Shown here: piece by piece, positions 1 through 6,337 of the stretch
Layout of the letters: the number at the start of each line of letters is the position of its first letter
Numbering within the stretch: position 1 is the stretch's first letter
DNA from: CAZABG01 sp964460985
Lineage (GTDB): Bacteria > Chlamydiota > Chlamydiia > Chlamydiales > Parachlamydiaceae
Assembly (NCBI GenBank): GCA_964460985.1
Contig: CAYWQX010000036.1
Span: 1-22,273, forward strand
DNA: 22,273 nucleotides
Direction of reading: 5' to 3'
Translations under genes and position numbers: made by a program
The notes under the pieces: model-generated
Seen by the model: only the letters and a program-made list of their open reading frames with translations
Databases searched by the model: none
What the model was told of the DNA's origin: nothing

Positions 1-124
1 GTCGGGACAAGTGTGCCCTTGTCCCCGCTGCCCCTTGAGCTTATCTCGCTTCCTAGAATCGATTTGCGCTCGGGGGGTTGGGTTATTCACCCTGACCCCC
101 GCTCGTTTAAATCGATTCTAGTTT
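1..124 (-). repeat. Inverted copy of the A-B compound repeat
   Basis: Read on the minus strand, this stretch aligns with the plus-strand copy starting at 493: AAACTAGAATCG, a variable loop, CGAGCG, CGATTCTAGGAAGC, then AAGCTCAAG and a GGGACAAG hairpin. The A stem is 13 perfect base pairs (53-65 with 109-121), enclosing an inner GC-rich hairpin (GGGGT/ACCCC and GGGT/ACCC arms). The B hairpin is 4-11 with 18-25. The repeat may continue left of the window. Confidence 0.7.
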
Positions 125-142
125 GCGATATAAGCCTCTGTG

Positions 143-193
143 CTGAAGCCCTGCCTCAACAAAACCTTGCGGTTTTGGAGGCAGTCGCTTCAG
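143..193. repeat. Long stem-loop, about 20 base pairs
   Basis: Three nested arms pair: CTGAAGC 143-149 with GCTTCAG 187-193, TGCCTC 152-157 with GAGGCA 178-183, and CAAAACC 160-166 with GGTTTTG 171-177, around a TTGC loop. Only small bulges (150-151, 158-159, 184-186) interrupt it. No T-run follows on either strand, so it is not a typical intrinsic terminator. Only this copy is present in the window. Confidence 0.6.
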
Positions 194-224
194 AGAAGAG
201 AGCGGTGTTCCTTTTGATTGCAAG

Positions 225-241
225 GGCCCCTTGAAGGGGCC
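225..241. repeat. Module C palindrome, copy 1
   Basis: Perfect 8-bp inverted repeat GGCCCCTT-G-AAGGGGCC. It has the same length, the same TTGAA centre and the same full pairing as the copies at 382, 631 and 840, but different bases at three stem pairs. Confidence 0.6.
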
Positions 242-259
242 AAACAGCGCTGGAGTCGT

Positions 260-330
260 AAACTAGAATCGCTTGAGATGAGGAGGCGTGTGTACACACG
301 CCGCACGAGCGAAAGCGATTATAGGAAGCG
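260..330 (+). repeat. Module A repeat, copy 2
   Basis: AAACTAGAATCGCTT opens the element and AAGCGATTATAGGAAGC closes it. The arms 263-274 and 313-324 pair with one mismatch at the fourth pair. Inside is a perfect 18-bp palindrome at 285-302 (GGCGTGTG/CACACGCC arms). The CGAGCG box at 305-310 matches the same position in the other A copies. No module B follows this copy. Confidence 0.65.
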
Positions 331-341
331 AATACAGCCTT

Positions 342-376
342 AGACGGGGTTTCGGGGCCGGTTTAAGGCCCCGTCT
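342..376. repeat. GC-rich stem-loop
   Basis: AGACGGGG (342-349) pairs with CCCCGTCT (369-376). An alternative inner pairing GGGGCC/GGCCCC shares part of the right arm, so two mutually exclusive folds are possible. No T-run follows. Confidence 0.5.
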
Positions 377-381
377 ATTCT

Positions 382-398
382 GCCGCTTTGAAAGCGGC
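382..398. repeat. Module C palindrome, copy 2
   Basis: Perfect 8-bp inverted repeat GCCGCTTT-G-AAAGCGGC. Pairs 4 and 6 differ from the other copies, with compensating changes on the opposite arm. Confidence 0.6.
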
Positions 399-436
399 TT
401 CACCGATCTCTTTGACTCAAGCGAACCTCGCATTTC

Positions 437-452
437 CCAGCCGTAAGGCTGG
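437..452. repeat. Short hairpin CCAGCC-GTAA-GGCTGG
   Basis: Six perfect base pairs with a GTAA tetraloop of the GNRA class, the only such loop seen among the hairpins of this block. Confidence 0.4.
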
Positions 453-492
453 AATAGAAAGGCGGGAGCTTGAGCACCGAGGCTTGGATGGC

Positions 493-708
493 AAACTAGA
501 ATCGTTCATCTTTGGGCGAAGTCAGTGTAAACGGATACAACGAGCGAGCGAGGGACGATTGTAGGAAGCCAGGCAAGCTCAAGAGGGGCGGGAACAAGGG
601 GACACTTGTTCCGACTCCAAGAAATAACTAGCCACCTTGAAGGTGGCTCCTTCATTCGGTATGAAAGCTTCGCTTTCGCTTCCCCCATTTTTAACTTTAG
701 TAGAAATA
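493..708 (+). repeat. Compound A-B-C repeat, full plus-strand copy
   Basis: Module A arms are 496-505 and 555-564 (one G-G mismatch at pair 4). Module B is 591-598 with 605-612. Module C is 631-647 (GCCACCTT-G-AAGGTGGC). A further small hairpin GAAAGC/GCTTTC lies at 663-677. From 516 on, the unit is repeated at 725-917: the first 111 bases are identical and differences are scattered after that. Confidence 0.75.
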
Positions 709-724
709 AAAAACTTTATCGCGA

Positions 725-917
725 GCGAAGTCAGTGTAAACGGATACAACGAGCGAGCGAGGGACGATTGTAGGAAGCCAGGCAAGCTCAAGAGGGGCGG
801 GAACAAGGGGACACTTGTTCCGACTCCAAGAAATATCTAGCCACCTTGAAGGTGGCTTATTCATTCGGTACGAAAGCTCCGCTTTCGCATTCCCAATTTT
901 TACCTTTAGTGAAAATA
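725..917 (+). repeat. Second near-tandem copy of the compound repeat
   Basis: Copy of 516-708 at a constant 209-bp offset. It lacks the left arm of module A, so its A stem cannot form. B (800-821) and C (840-856) are intact and identical to the first copy. The small hairpin at 872-886 keeps both arms and differs only in its loop. The right side differs at about a dozen positions. The near identity implies recent duplication or gene conversion. Confidence 0.75.
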
Positions 918-946
918 CCGGAGGCACTCGTTCTATTTTAAGACTT

Positions 947-962
947 AATCAGTGGGCTGATT
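947..962 (-). terminator. Weak hairpin just after the glgP stop
   Basis: AATCAG (947-952) and CTGATT (957-962) pair around a 4-nt loop, 3 bp beyond the glgP stop codon. There is no T-run on the minus strand beyond it, so termination here is only a possibility. The palindromes further on could serve as well. Confidence 0.25.
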
Positions 963-965
963 TTG

Positions 966-3530
966 TTAATAGATACGGCACTGGTCGACGAGGCTATACT
1001 CATAGCGAATGCGCTCCTCGATTTCCGGATCGGGAGGCGTTGGCGTAAGCCCCCACACCTCCTGGGAGTACTTCAGGACCGACTGGTCTGAAGAAAAGCG
1101 GGTTCCTGCTATATTATGAATGACATATTCCGCCCACTTATCAGGATCGGAGTAAAGCGCTTCCACTTTTTTCTGAGTGTCATAGTAGTTCTTTAGGTCG
1201 AAGAGTGTGAAGTAGCGATCGGGATTGCCTCCATAATGCCCTTCCAATAGCTTATGGTAGAGGTCGGAAAAGATCTGGTGTTCTGTATCATTGATTGCGA
1301 AAAAACGGTTTCGAAGGGTTTCGACCGCTTTAAAAATTTGAGGGTTGTTGTCAACAATAGTTCGGGGAGAGTAGGTGCTTCTGATTTGATTAATCTCATC
1401 GGCGGAGGCGCCGAACTTGAAAGGCCACCACTGATCGCCTACCATCTCCCGCATTTCAATATTGGCGCCATCATCCGTTCCGATAGTCAAAGCTCCATTC
1501 ATGGCAAACTTCATATTGCCGGTGCCTGAAGCTTCGGTACCGGCAGTTGATATTTGTTCAGATAGATCAGCCCCCGGGATGATAACTTCCGCTTTCGAGA
1601 CGTTGTAGTTTTCAATATAGATGATTTTTAGCAAGTTGCCGATACGGTTATCACGATTCACTTTTCTTGCAATAGCACATATCAAGCGAATAATATCTTT
1701 AGCGGTTTCATAACCCGCCGCCGCTTTTCCCCCTATAATGCAGGTTCGTTTGATTCTGCCATGGGAAGTCGGATTATCGAGGATATCCTGGTAGAGCATA
1801 ATCATGTGAAGTGCGTTCATGAGCTGCCGTTTATATTCATGAATACGTTTCGTCTGCACATCAAAGAGAGAGTCTATATCAATCAAGGGAGCTGGCTCGA
1901 AGATTTCCCCTTTTCCATTGCGCAGTTTGTTTTCTTTTTGGATGTATTCAATAAGACGAAGTTTATTTTTCCGTTTAATCTGCATCACTTCAATTCTCGA
2001 TTCGGAATCGTCTGCAAACTTGTTAAGCTTCTCCATTTCATTGTAGTTCGTGATCCACCCGCTGCCAATTCGCTTAGTGATAAATTTAGCCAAGTCGGGA
2101 TTGCAGTGAAGAAGCCAGCGTCTTTGCGTGACGCCATTGGTGATGTTGATAAACCGTTCCGGATAAATTTCGTAAAAATCTTTAAAGACGGAATTCTTTA
2201 AGATTTCGGTATGGAGTTTTGCAACTCCGTTTACTTTATGAGAGCCGAAAATAGAGAGGTTCGCCATGCGAACCCGCCCCTTTTCAATGATGGACATCCG
2301 GCGGATTTTATCTTCGTCATTAGGATATTTAGCTCGCACGCCATTACAAAAATCTTGGTTGAGTCTTTCGATGATTTTCGTTTGCCGAGGCAACAGATAA
2401 TTCATAAGGCCTACATCCCACTGCTCCAAAGCTTCGCTTAAGATCGTGTGATTGGTGTAGCCTACACACTGCTGGGTGATATCAATCGCCCTCTTCCACG
2501 GAATATCGTAGCTTTTGGTCAGGAGGCGGATGAGTTCAGCTACAATAAGGGCTGGATGGGTATCATTGATTTGAATTCTGACCTTTTCCGCAAAGGCTCT
2601 AAAATTATCGTGGCGATGCAAGTAGTGACGGATGATATCTTGTAGAGAAGCTGAAACTAATAGAAACTCCTGCTTTAAGCGGATTCTTTTTCCCGTCTCA
2701 TGATGATCACTTGGATATAGAACATCGGTCAAAAGGGTGTTTTCAGCGGCTTGATCAAGCCGTCCGGCATTATAGCTTTGTATTTGAAAGTTACGGGGCG
2801 ACTCTTTCGTGGTCCACAGCCGAAGTGTAATGACAGACGGGTTTGAATTTTGCGAGTAGCCGATAATGGGAAAATCATAAGGAAGAGCCCACACCTCTTC
2901 GGAATCACTTAAATTTTGAATCTCCTCGCCATGAATATTGGTCGAGTCGCTGATTTTTCCGCCAAATTTGACAGTTACTTTTCTTAAATCGCGTCTAAAT
3001 TCCCAAGGGTTTTCAGAAATGAGCCACGTGTCCGGCGCTTCGATCTGCATTCCATCCCATAGCTGCTGTTCAAAGATGCCATACTGGTACCTAAGTCCAT
3101 AGGCTCTTGAAGGCAGATTTAAGGTGGCAAGCGAGTCAAGGTAGCAAGATGCAAGTCTTCCAAGGCCGCCGTTGCCAAGGCCTGGATCGCTTTCCCGGCT
3201 AATAATTTCGTTGAGGCTTTTACCGATTTTTTGAAGAACAATTCTGACAATATCAAGCGATTTTAAGTTAGTGATATTATTGGATAAAATCCTTCCAGGC
3301 ATGTACTCCATGGAGAGGTAAAAAAGGAGGCGCGAATCGAACTTGGTGTAAGTTTCATGGGTCGCAAACCAGTTGATCATGATTTCTTCCTTCAAAGCAT
3401 CTGAAAGGGCGCGGTAAAGCTCGTCATTATTGGCATCATCCAAGGTTCTTCCCATGGTGGTGATCAAATAGTGACGGGTTTTTTTTAGCAGCATCTCAGC
3501 TTGAAGGTCTAGTTGCGGATCGATCGTCAT
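966..3530 (-). CDS. glgP: Glycogen/starch/alpha-glucan phosphorylase
   Basis: Glycosyltransferase family 35 enzyme that phosphorolyses alpha-1,4-glucan ends to glucose 1-phosphate in the cytoplasm. The 854-residue product is about family length. Near the N terminus is the conserved stretch ESDPGLGNGGLGRLASCYLD. The PLP site is in EASGTGNMKFAMNGAL, with the Schiff-base lysine at K674, followed by GTDDGANIEM. The ATG at 3530 was chosen. A TTG at 3581 would add 17 residues but would overlap the start of the divergent small gene at 3574, and the added residues do not resemble the family start. It stands alone, with the repeat block downstream and only 43 bp to the divergent gene upstream. No other glycogen gene is in view, as is usual for dispersed chlamydial glg genes (recalled, not checked). 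Confidence 0.96.
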   Translation of the reverse strand: MTIDPQLDLQAEMLLKKTRHYLITTMGRTLDDANNDELYRALSDALKEEIMINWFATHETYTKFDSRLLFYLSMEYMPGRILSNNITNLKSLDIVRIVLQKIGKSLNEIISRESDPGLGNGGLGRLASCYLDSLATLNLPSRAYGLRYQYGIFEQQLWDGMQIEAPDTWLISENPWEFRRDLRKVTVKFGGKISDSTNIHGEEIQNLSDSEEVWALPYDFPIIGYSQNSNPSVITLRLWTTKESPRNFQIQSYNAGRLDQAAENTLLTDVLYPSDHHETGKRIRLKQEFLLVSASLQDIIRHYLHRHDNFRAFAEKVRIQINDTHPALIVAELIRLLTKSYDIPWKRAIDITQQCVGYTNHTILSEALEQWDVGLMNYLLPRQTKIIERLNQDFCNGVRAKYPNDEDKIRRMSIIEKGRVRMANLSIFGSHKVNGVAKLHTEILKNSVFKDFYEIYPERFINITNGVTQRRWLLHCNPDLAKFITKRIGSGWITNYNEMEKLNKFADDSESRIEVMQIKRKNKLRLIEYIQKENKLRNGKGEIFEPAPLIDIDSLFDVQTKRIHEYKRQLMNALHMIMLYQDILDNPTSHGRIKRTCIIGGKAAAGYETAKDIIRLICAIARKVNRDNRIGNLLKIIYIENYNVSKAEVIIPGADLSEQISTAGTEASGTGNMKFAMNGALTIGTDDGANIEMREMVGDQWWPFKFGASADEINQIRSTYSPRTIVDNNPQIFKAVETLRNRFFAINDTEHQIFSDLYHKLLEGHYGGNPDRYFTLFDLKNYYDTQKKVEALYSDPDKWAEYVIHNIAGTRFSSDQSVLKYSQEVWGLTPTPPDPEIEERIRYEYSLVDQCRIY

Positions 3531-3573
3531 AAATTCAATGTATGGAAATAAACGATTTAAGTACAAATAGTGT

Positions 3574-3723
3574 ATGTTCAAATCTATTGTTTACTTCACA
3601 CTCATTCTTTTTTTTGGAACGTTGATATTCGTAACAATCTCAGCCTATTCGAGAAAGTCAGGTTCGGTAAAGCTCGATATGGGAAAGATCGAGAAAATTC
3701 GTACGTATGCAGTTGACCCTTAG
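3574..3723 (+). CDS. Small single-span membrane protein, 49 residues
   Basis: Not recognised. The frame begins with ATG and encodes a short basic start, a strongly hydrophobic segment (about residues 5-24, YFTLILFFGTLIFV at its core), then a charged tail rich in Lys and Glu ending in TYAVDP. This suits a membrane-anchored peptide with one span. It overlaps the start of the next gene by 17 bp in another frame, which suggests translational coupling. Small one-span proteins often sit beside TauE/SafE-type or oxidase-maturation membrane proteins (CcoS/CcoH-like), but I see no motif that assigns it there. No clear Shine-Dalgarno sequence precedes it. The evidence is composition, position and overlap only. 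Confidence 0.45.
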   Translation: MFKSIVYFTLILFFGTLIFVTISAYSRKSGSVKLDMGKIEKIRTYAVDP

Positions 3724-4363
3724 CCTTATTCCACTTTATTTGGCCGGGAATCTTCACTGTTTCGGCATGTGCGGCCCACTTGTCATGATGATTGGGCAAA
3801 ATCCCTTTAGAATGTACTACTATTTAGGACGGATCTTGGCGTTTAGTATCGCAGGCGGGCTCTCCGGTTCTTTGGGTTTTCTCTTGAAGGGATTTTTAGG
3901 AAGTTCGAGCGGCATTTTTTCAGTCGGGGTGGGACTATTTCTTATCCTATTAAGCATCAATCAGATCAGACCGAGCTTCTTGCATGTTATCTTCGAATGG
4001 AAAGGCTTTAACGTGATCCACTGGATGATGAGTGAAAAGCCATTTCCTATCTTCCTTTTCGGATTATCGACCGTTTTACTCCCTTGCGGACAGACACTTA
4101 TCGTTTTTGCAACCCTTGCCTTAACTGAGTCTTGGTGGATCGGACTTTTCAATGGGTTTATATTTGCCGTTTTAACCACCCCCTCTCTACTTCTGGCGAT
4201 GAATATAAAAAAGTGGGGGATGAGATGGAGGGCTTATCCTAAGTGGATCGCTTTTGCTACCGCCTTTTTAATCGGCGTAATCACTTTAAACCGAGGTCTT
4301 TCAGATTTAGAGCTAATTCCCCATCTTACTCTTTCAGAAAACTATCATATAATCCTTTGGTAA
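3707..4363 (+). CDS. TauE/SafE-family (UreH-like) membrane protein
   Basis: Polytopic inner-membrane protein of the sulfite exporter TauE/SafE, UreH-like or DsbD_2 type. The diagnostic start is the first helix with GNLHCFGMCGPLV (about residues 14-26), where the HCxGMCGP motif with two cysteines matches this family. About six hydrophobic segments follow over 218 residues, including a second LPCGQTL motif near residue 125. Members are linked to metal or thiol handling and to cytochrome oxidase maturation in other bacteria; the substrate here cannot be told. The gene overlaps the small membrane protein upstream and ends 15 bp before oppA, so it probably belongs to the same transcript. A role linked to peptide uptake is not implied by the family. 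Confidence 0.75.
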   Translation: MQLTLSLIPLYLAGNLHCFGMCGPLVMMIGQNPFRMYYYLGRILAFSIAGGLSGSLGFLLKGFLGSSSGIFSVGVGLFLILLSINQIRPSFLHVIFEWKGFNVIHWMMSEKPFPIFLFGLSTVLLPCGQTLIVFATLALTESWWIGLFNGFIFAVLTTPSLLLAMNIKKWGMRWRAYPKWIAFATAFLIGVITLNRGLSDLELIPHLTLSENYHIILW

Positions 4364-4378
4364 GTTAATTTTTGAGGC

Positions 4379-6337
4379 ATGCGGAAAGAGTCGATCCTTT
4401 TGAAAATTTTTAAAGCTCTTCTTTTTTGTGGAATTTTTGCGCTTCTAGTGATGCTTTATTGGTCCACCTTAGTGGTGGAGGAGAATTTGATCGAAATCAA
4501 GCAAAAGCTGGAAACGATCGAGTCGAAAACATCTCAAGCTGTTTATAAACCAGAAATCTCCACTCAAGTAGTATCTAAAAGAGTGTATGAAGGCAGTCTT
4601 CCCAATCTTTTATCTCCCGATCCTTATTTTACAAAAACACTTCCCTCCGAGCTTCCTCCAGGCTTTATACCAAACGGAATCAGGAAAGGGGCCTCTCTTG
4701 GAAAACCAGATAGCTTAAACCCCTTTTCGAACTGGTATCAGGTCGTAACCTGGTATGGGCTCGCTGTTCCAAGCCTCTCTAAAAATCATTTCGGTTTTTA
4801 CGAGGCGTTTGGACCCGATTTGGCAGAAAGGATCGAGGTTAAAGGCAATCCTCCGGAATACTGGGTTTATCTTAGGGATAATGTATATTGGCAGCCGATT
4901 GAAAAAAGTTGGTTTTCAGGCGAGCTTGCGCCCCAATTTTTCAAAAAAGTAAAAGTCACCGCTCAAGATTTTAAATTTTATTTTGATGCTATGATGAACC
5001 CTTATAACTCGGAAGGGGGAGCTGTCGCACTCAGAACATTTTACGATGATGTGGAAGAAATTAAGGTGATGGATGATCTTACCTTTGTCGTTAAATGGAA
5101 AAATAACCGGTATATTTCTAAACAACTTACTCTGGGTTTGAAACCTATTCCGAGCCATATCTATAAATATTTTCCCGACGGAAGCAAGATCATCGAGGAT
5201 GAAAAGGAAGATTCTTATCGAACAAGCTCTGTCTGGGCCCTTAATATCAGCAAACATTGGGCTAAAAATATTATTGTGAGCTGCGGCGCTTACCTGTTTG
5301 ACGGTTTCTCAGATAGGCAGATCAATTTTAAAAGAAATCCCGACCATTATAATCCGTATGACGCCCTTGTAGAAGGGATTCAAATTCAATTAAGAGCAAG
5401 CCCCGATTCGATCTGGCAAAGTTTTAAGGAAGGGGAGCTGGATAACTATAACATAAGAGCCGATCAGCTCTCTGAACTTGAGAGTTTTCTCTCTTCCAAT
5501 GCCTATAAAGAGCAGCCCTACTCGGTTAACAAGCTCGATTATATCCAAAGATCGTATGCCTACATCGGATGGAATCAGGCGAGAGATCTTTTTAAGGATA
5601 AAAATGTAAGACGCGCCCTCACGATGGCGATCGACCGAGAAAGAATCATTCGCCAGACTTTAAATGGCATGGGTATTCCCATTCATGGCCCTTTCTTCGT
5701 ATTTTCTCCAAGTAATAATCCCAACTTAAAACCCCTTCCGTTTGATCCGATACAATCAAGAAAAATTCTTGAAGAGGCAGGCTGGAGGGATACCGACCGG
5801 GATGGAATCCTCGATAAAAACGGAATCCCTTTCAAGTTCAGTCTTCATTACTATGTTAAAAATCCAATTGGAAAAGCGATCGCAGAATATATGCAAACGG
5901 CTTTAAAGGAAGTGGGGATTGAAGTGAATTTAAATGGCGTGGATATCGCCGATTTAACGCAGGTATTTGAAGATAAAAACTTCGATGCGCTTCTTCTCGC
6001 GTGGATGTTAAGCTCCCCTCCGGAAGATCCAAGACAGTTATGGCACTCATCGCAAGCAGACGTTAAAGGATCTTCTAATGCCATCGGATTTAGAAATCAG
6101 GAAGCAGATAGCATCATTGATAAGCTTGATTTTGAAACGGATCCAAAGAAACGCCTTGAGCTCTACCATCGTTTCGATGAGATTATCTTAGACGAGCAGC
6201 CCTATACTTTCTTATACACGCCAAAGGAAAAACTTCTCACGAGATCCTATCTTAAAAATGTCTTTCTTCCCGTCGATAAAATACCTCATGCCAATATTTC
6301 TGAACCCGATCTGGAAGTAACGTGGATTGAAAAATGA
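4379..6337 (+). CDS. oppA: Peptide ABC transporter substrate-binding protein
   Basis: Extracytoplasmic solute-binding protein, family 5 (SBP_bac_5), which captures oligopeptides for the OppBC permease. Residues about 8-31 form one hydrophobic segment after a Lys/Arg-rich start. It lacks a convincing lipobox, so it may act as an uncleaved signal-anchor. A short coiled-coil-like stretch follows (residues 35-56, EENLIEIKQKLETIESK). The binding domain begins with the typical pattern around LNPFSNW and YWVYLRDNVYWQP and continues through NVRRALTMAIDRERI, a family hallmark. The ATG at 4379 is the first in frame, 15 bp after the previous stop. The stop overlaps the oppB start as ATGA. Arrangement oppA-oppB-oppC recalls the CT480-CT478 cluster of Chlamydia (from memory). 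Confidence 0.93.
   Translation: MRKESILLKIFKALLFCGIFALLVMLYWSTLVVEENLIEIKQKLETIESKTSQAVYKPEISTQVVSKRVYEGSLPNLLSPDPYFTKTLPSELPPGFIPNGIRKGASLGKPDSLNPFSNWYQVVTWYGLAVPSLSKNHFGFYEAFGPDLAERIEVKGNPPEYWVYLRDNVYWQPIEKSWFSGELAPQFFKKVKVTAQDFKFYFDAMMNPYNSEGGAVALRTFYDDVEEIKVMDDLTFVVKWKNNRYISKQLTLGLKPIPSHIYKYFPDGSKIIEDEKEDSYRTSSVWALNISKHWAKNIIVSCGAYLFDGFSDRQINFKRNPDHYNPYDALVEGIQIQLRASPDSIWQSFKEGELDNYNIRADQLSELESFLSSNAYKEQPYSVNKLDYIQRSYAYIGWNQARDLFKDKNVRRALTMAIDRERIIRQTLNGMGIPIHGPFFVFSPSNNPNLKPLPFDPIQSRKILEEAGWRDTDRDGILDKNGIPFKFSLHYYVKNPIGKAIAEYMQTALKEVGIEVNLNGVDIADLTQVFEDKNFDALLLAWMLSSPPEDPRQLWHSSQADVKGSSNAIGFRNQEADSIIDKLDFETDPKKRLELYHRFDEIILDEQPYTFLYTPKEKLLTRSYLKNVFLPVDKIPHANISEPDLEVTWIEK

Larger units (their letters stand above)
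1..965. other. Non-coding block of palindromic modular repeats
   Basis: No convincing gene lies here. The short open frames in the block run through inverted repeats, and the same repeat appears in both orientations, which argues against coding. Three recurrent hairpin modules can be defined by eye. Module A is a long stem built on CTAGAATCG/CGATTNTAG with a variable inner hairpin. Module B is GGRACAAG, a 6-nt loop, then CTTGTYCC. Module C is a 17-nt palindrome centred on TTGAA. They occur in combination (A-B, then C) and in both orientations. Single-copy hairpins at 143-193, 342-376 and 437-452 lie between them. The block is downstream of glgP; the gene on its left is outside the window. Confidence 0.75.

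Noticed and set aside
13..234. 73-codon open frame in the repeat block
   Set aside because: It runs through the inverted A-B repeat and the long hairpin. It has no ribosome site and a composition unlike the flanking genes. The homologous plus-strand repeat does not keep the frame.
493..917. CRISPR array
   Set aside because: Only two copies, each about 193 bp with internal palindromes and a 16-bp gap; no short repeats with unique spacers and no cas genes.
506..927. Open frames of 60-76 codons on both strands over the 209-bp repeats
   Set aside because: They are near-duplicates of each other only because the DNA is duplicated, occur on both strands, and show no protein-like features.
1..965. 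Insertion sequence or transposase remnant
   Set aside because: No transposase-like frame, no terminal inverted repeats bounding a coding region and no clear target duplication. A non-autonomous palindromic element remains possible and is reported as repeats.
815..1048. 77-codon plus-strand frame running into the glgP 3' end
   Set aside because: It overlaps antisense the well-supported phosphorylase C terminus and begins inside repeat DNA.
1761..2201. 146-codon open frame opposite glgP
   Set aside because: It is antisense to a conserved part of the phosphorylase, with no domain or ribosome site; a by-product of codon use.
3531..3581. Upstream TTG start (3581) for glgP
   Set aside because: It would add 17 residues without family resemblance and overlap the start of the divergent small gene; the ATG at 3530 fits better.
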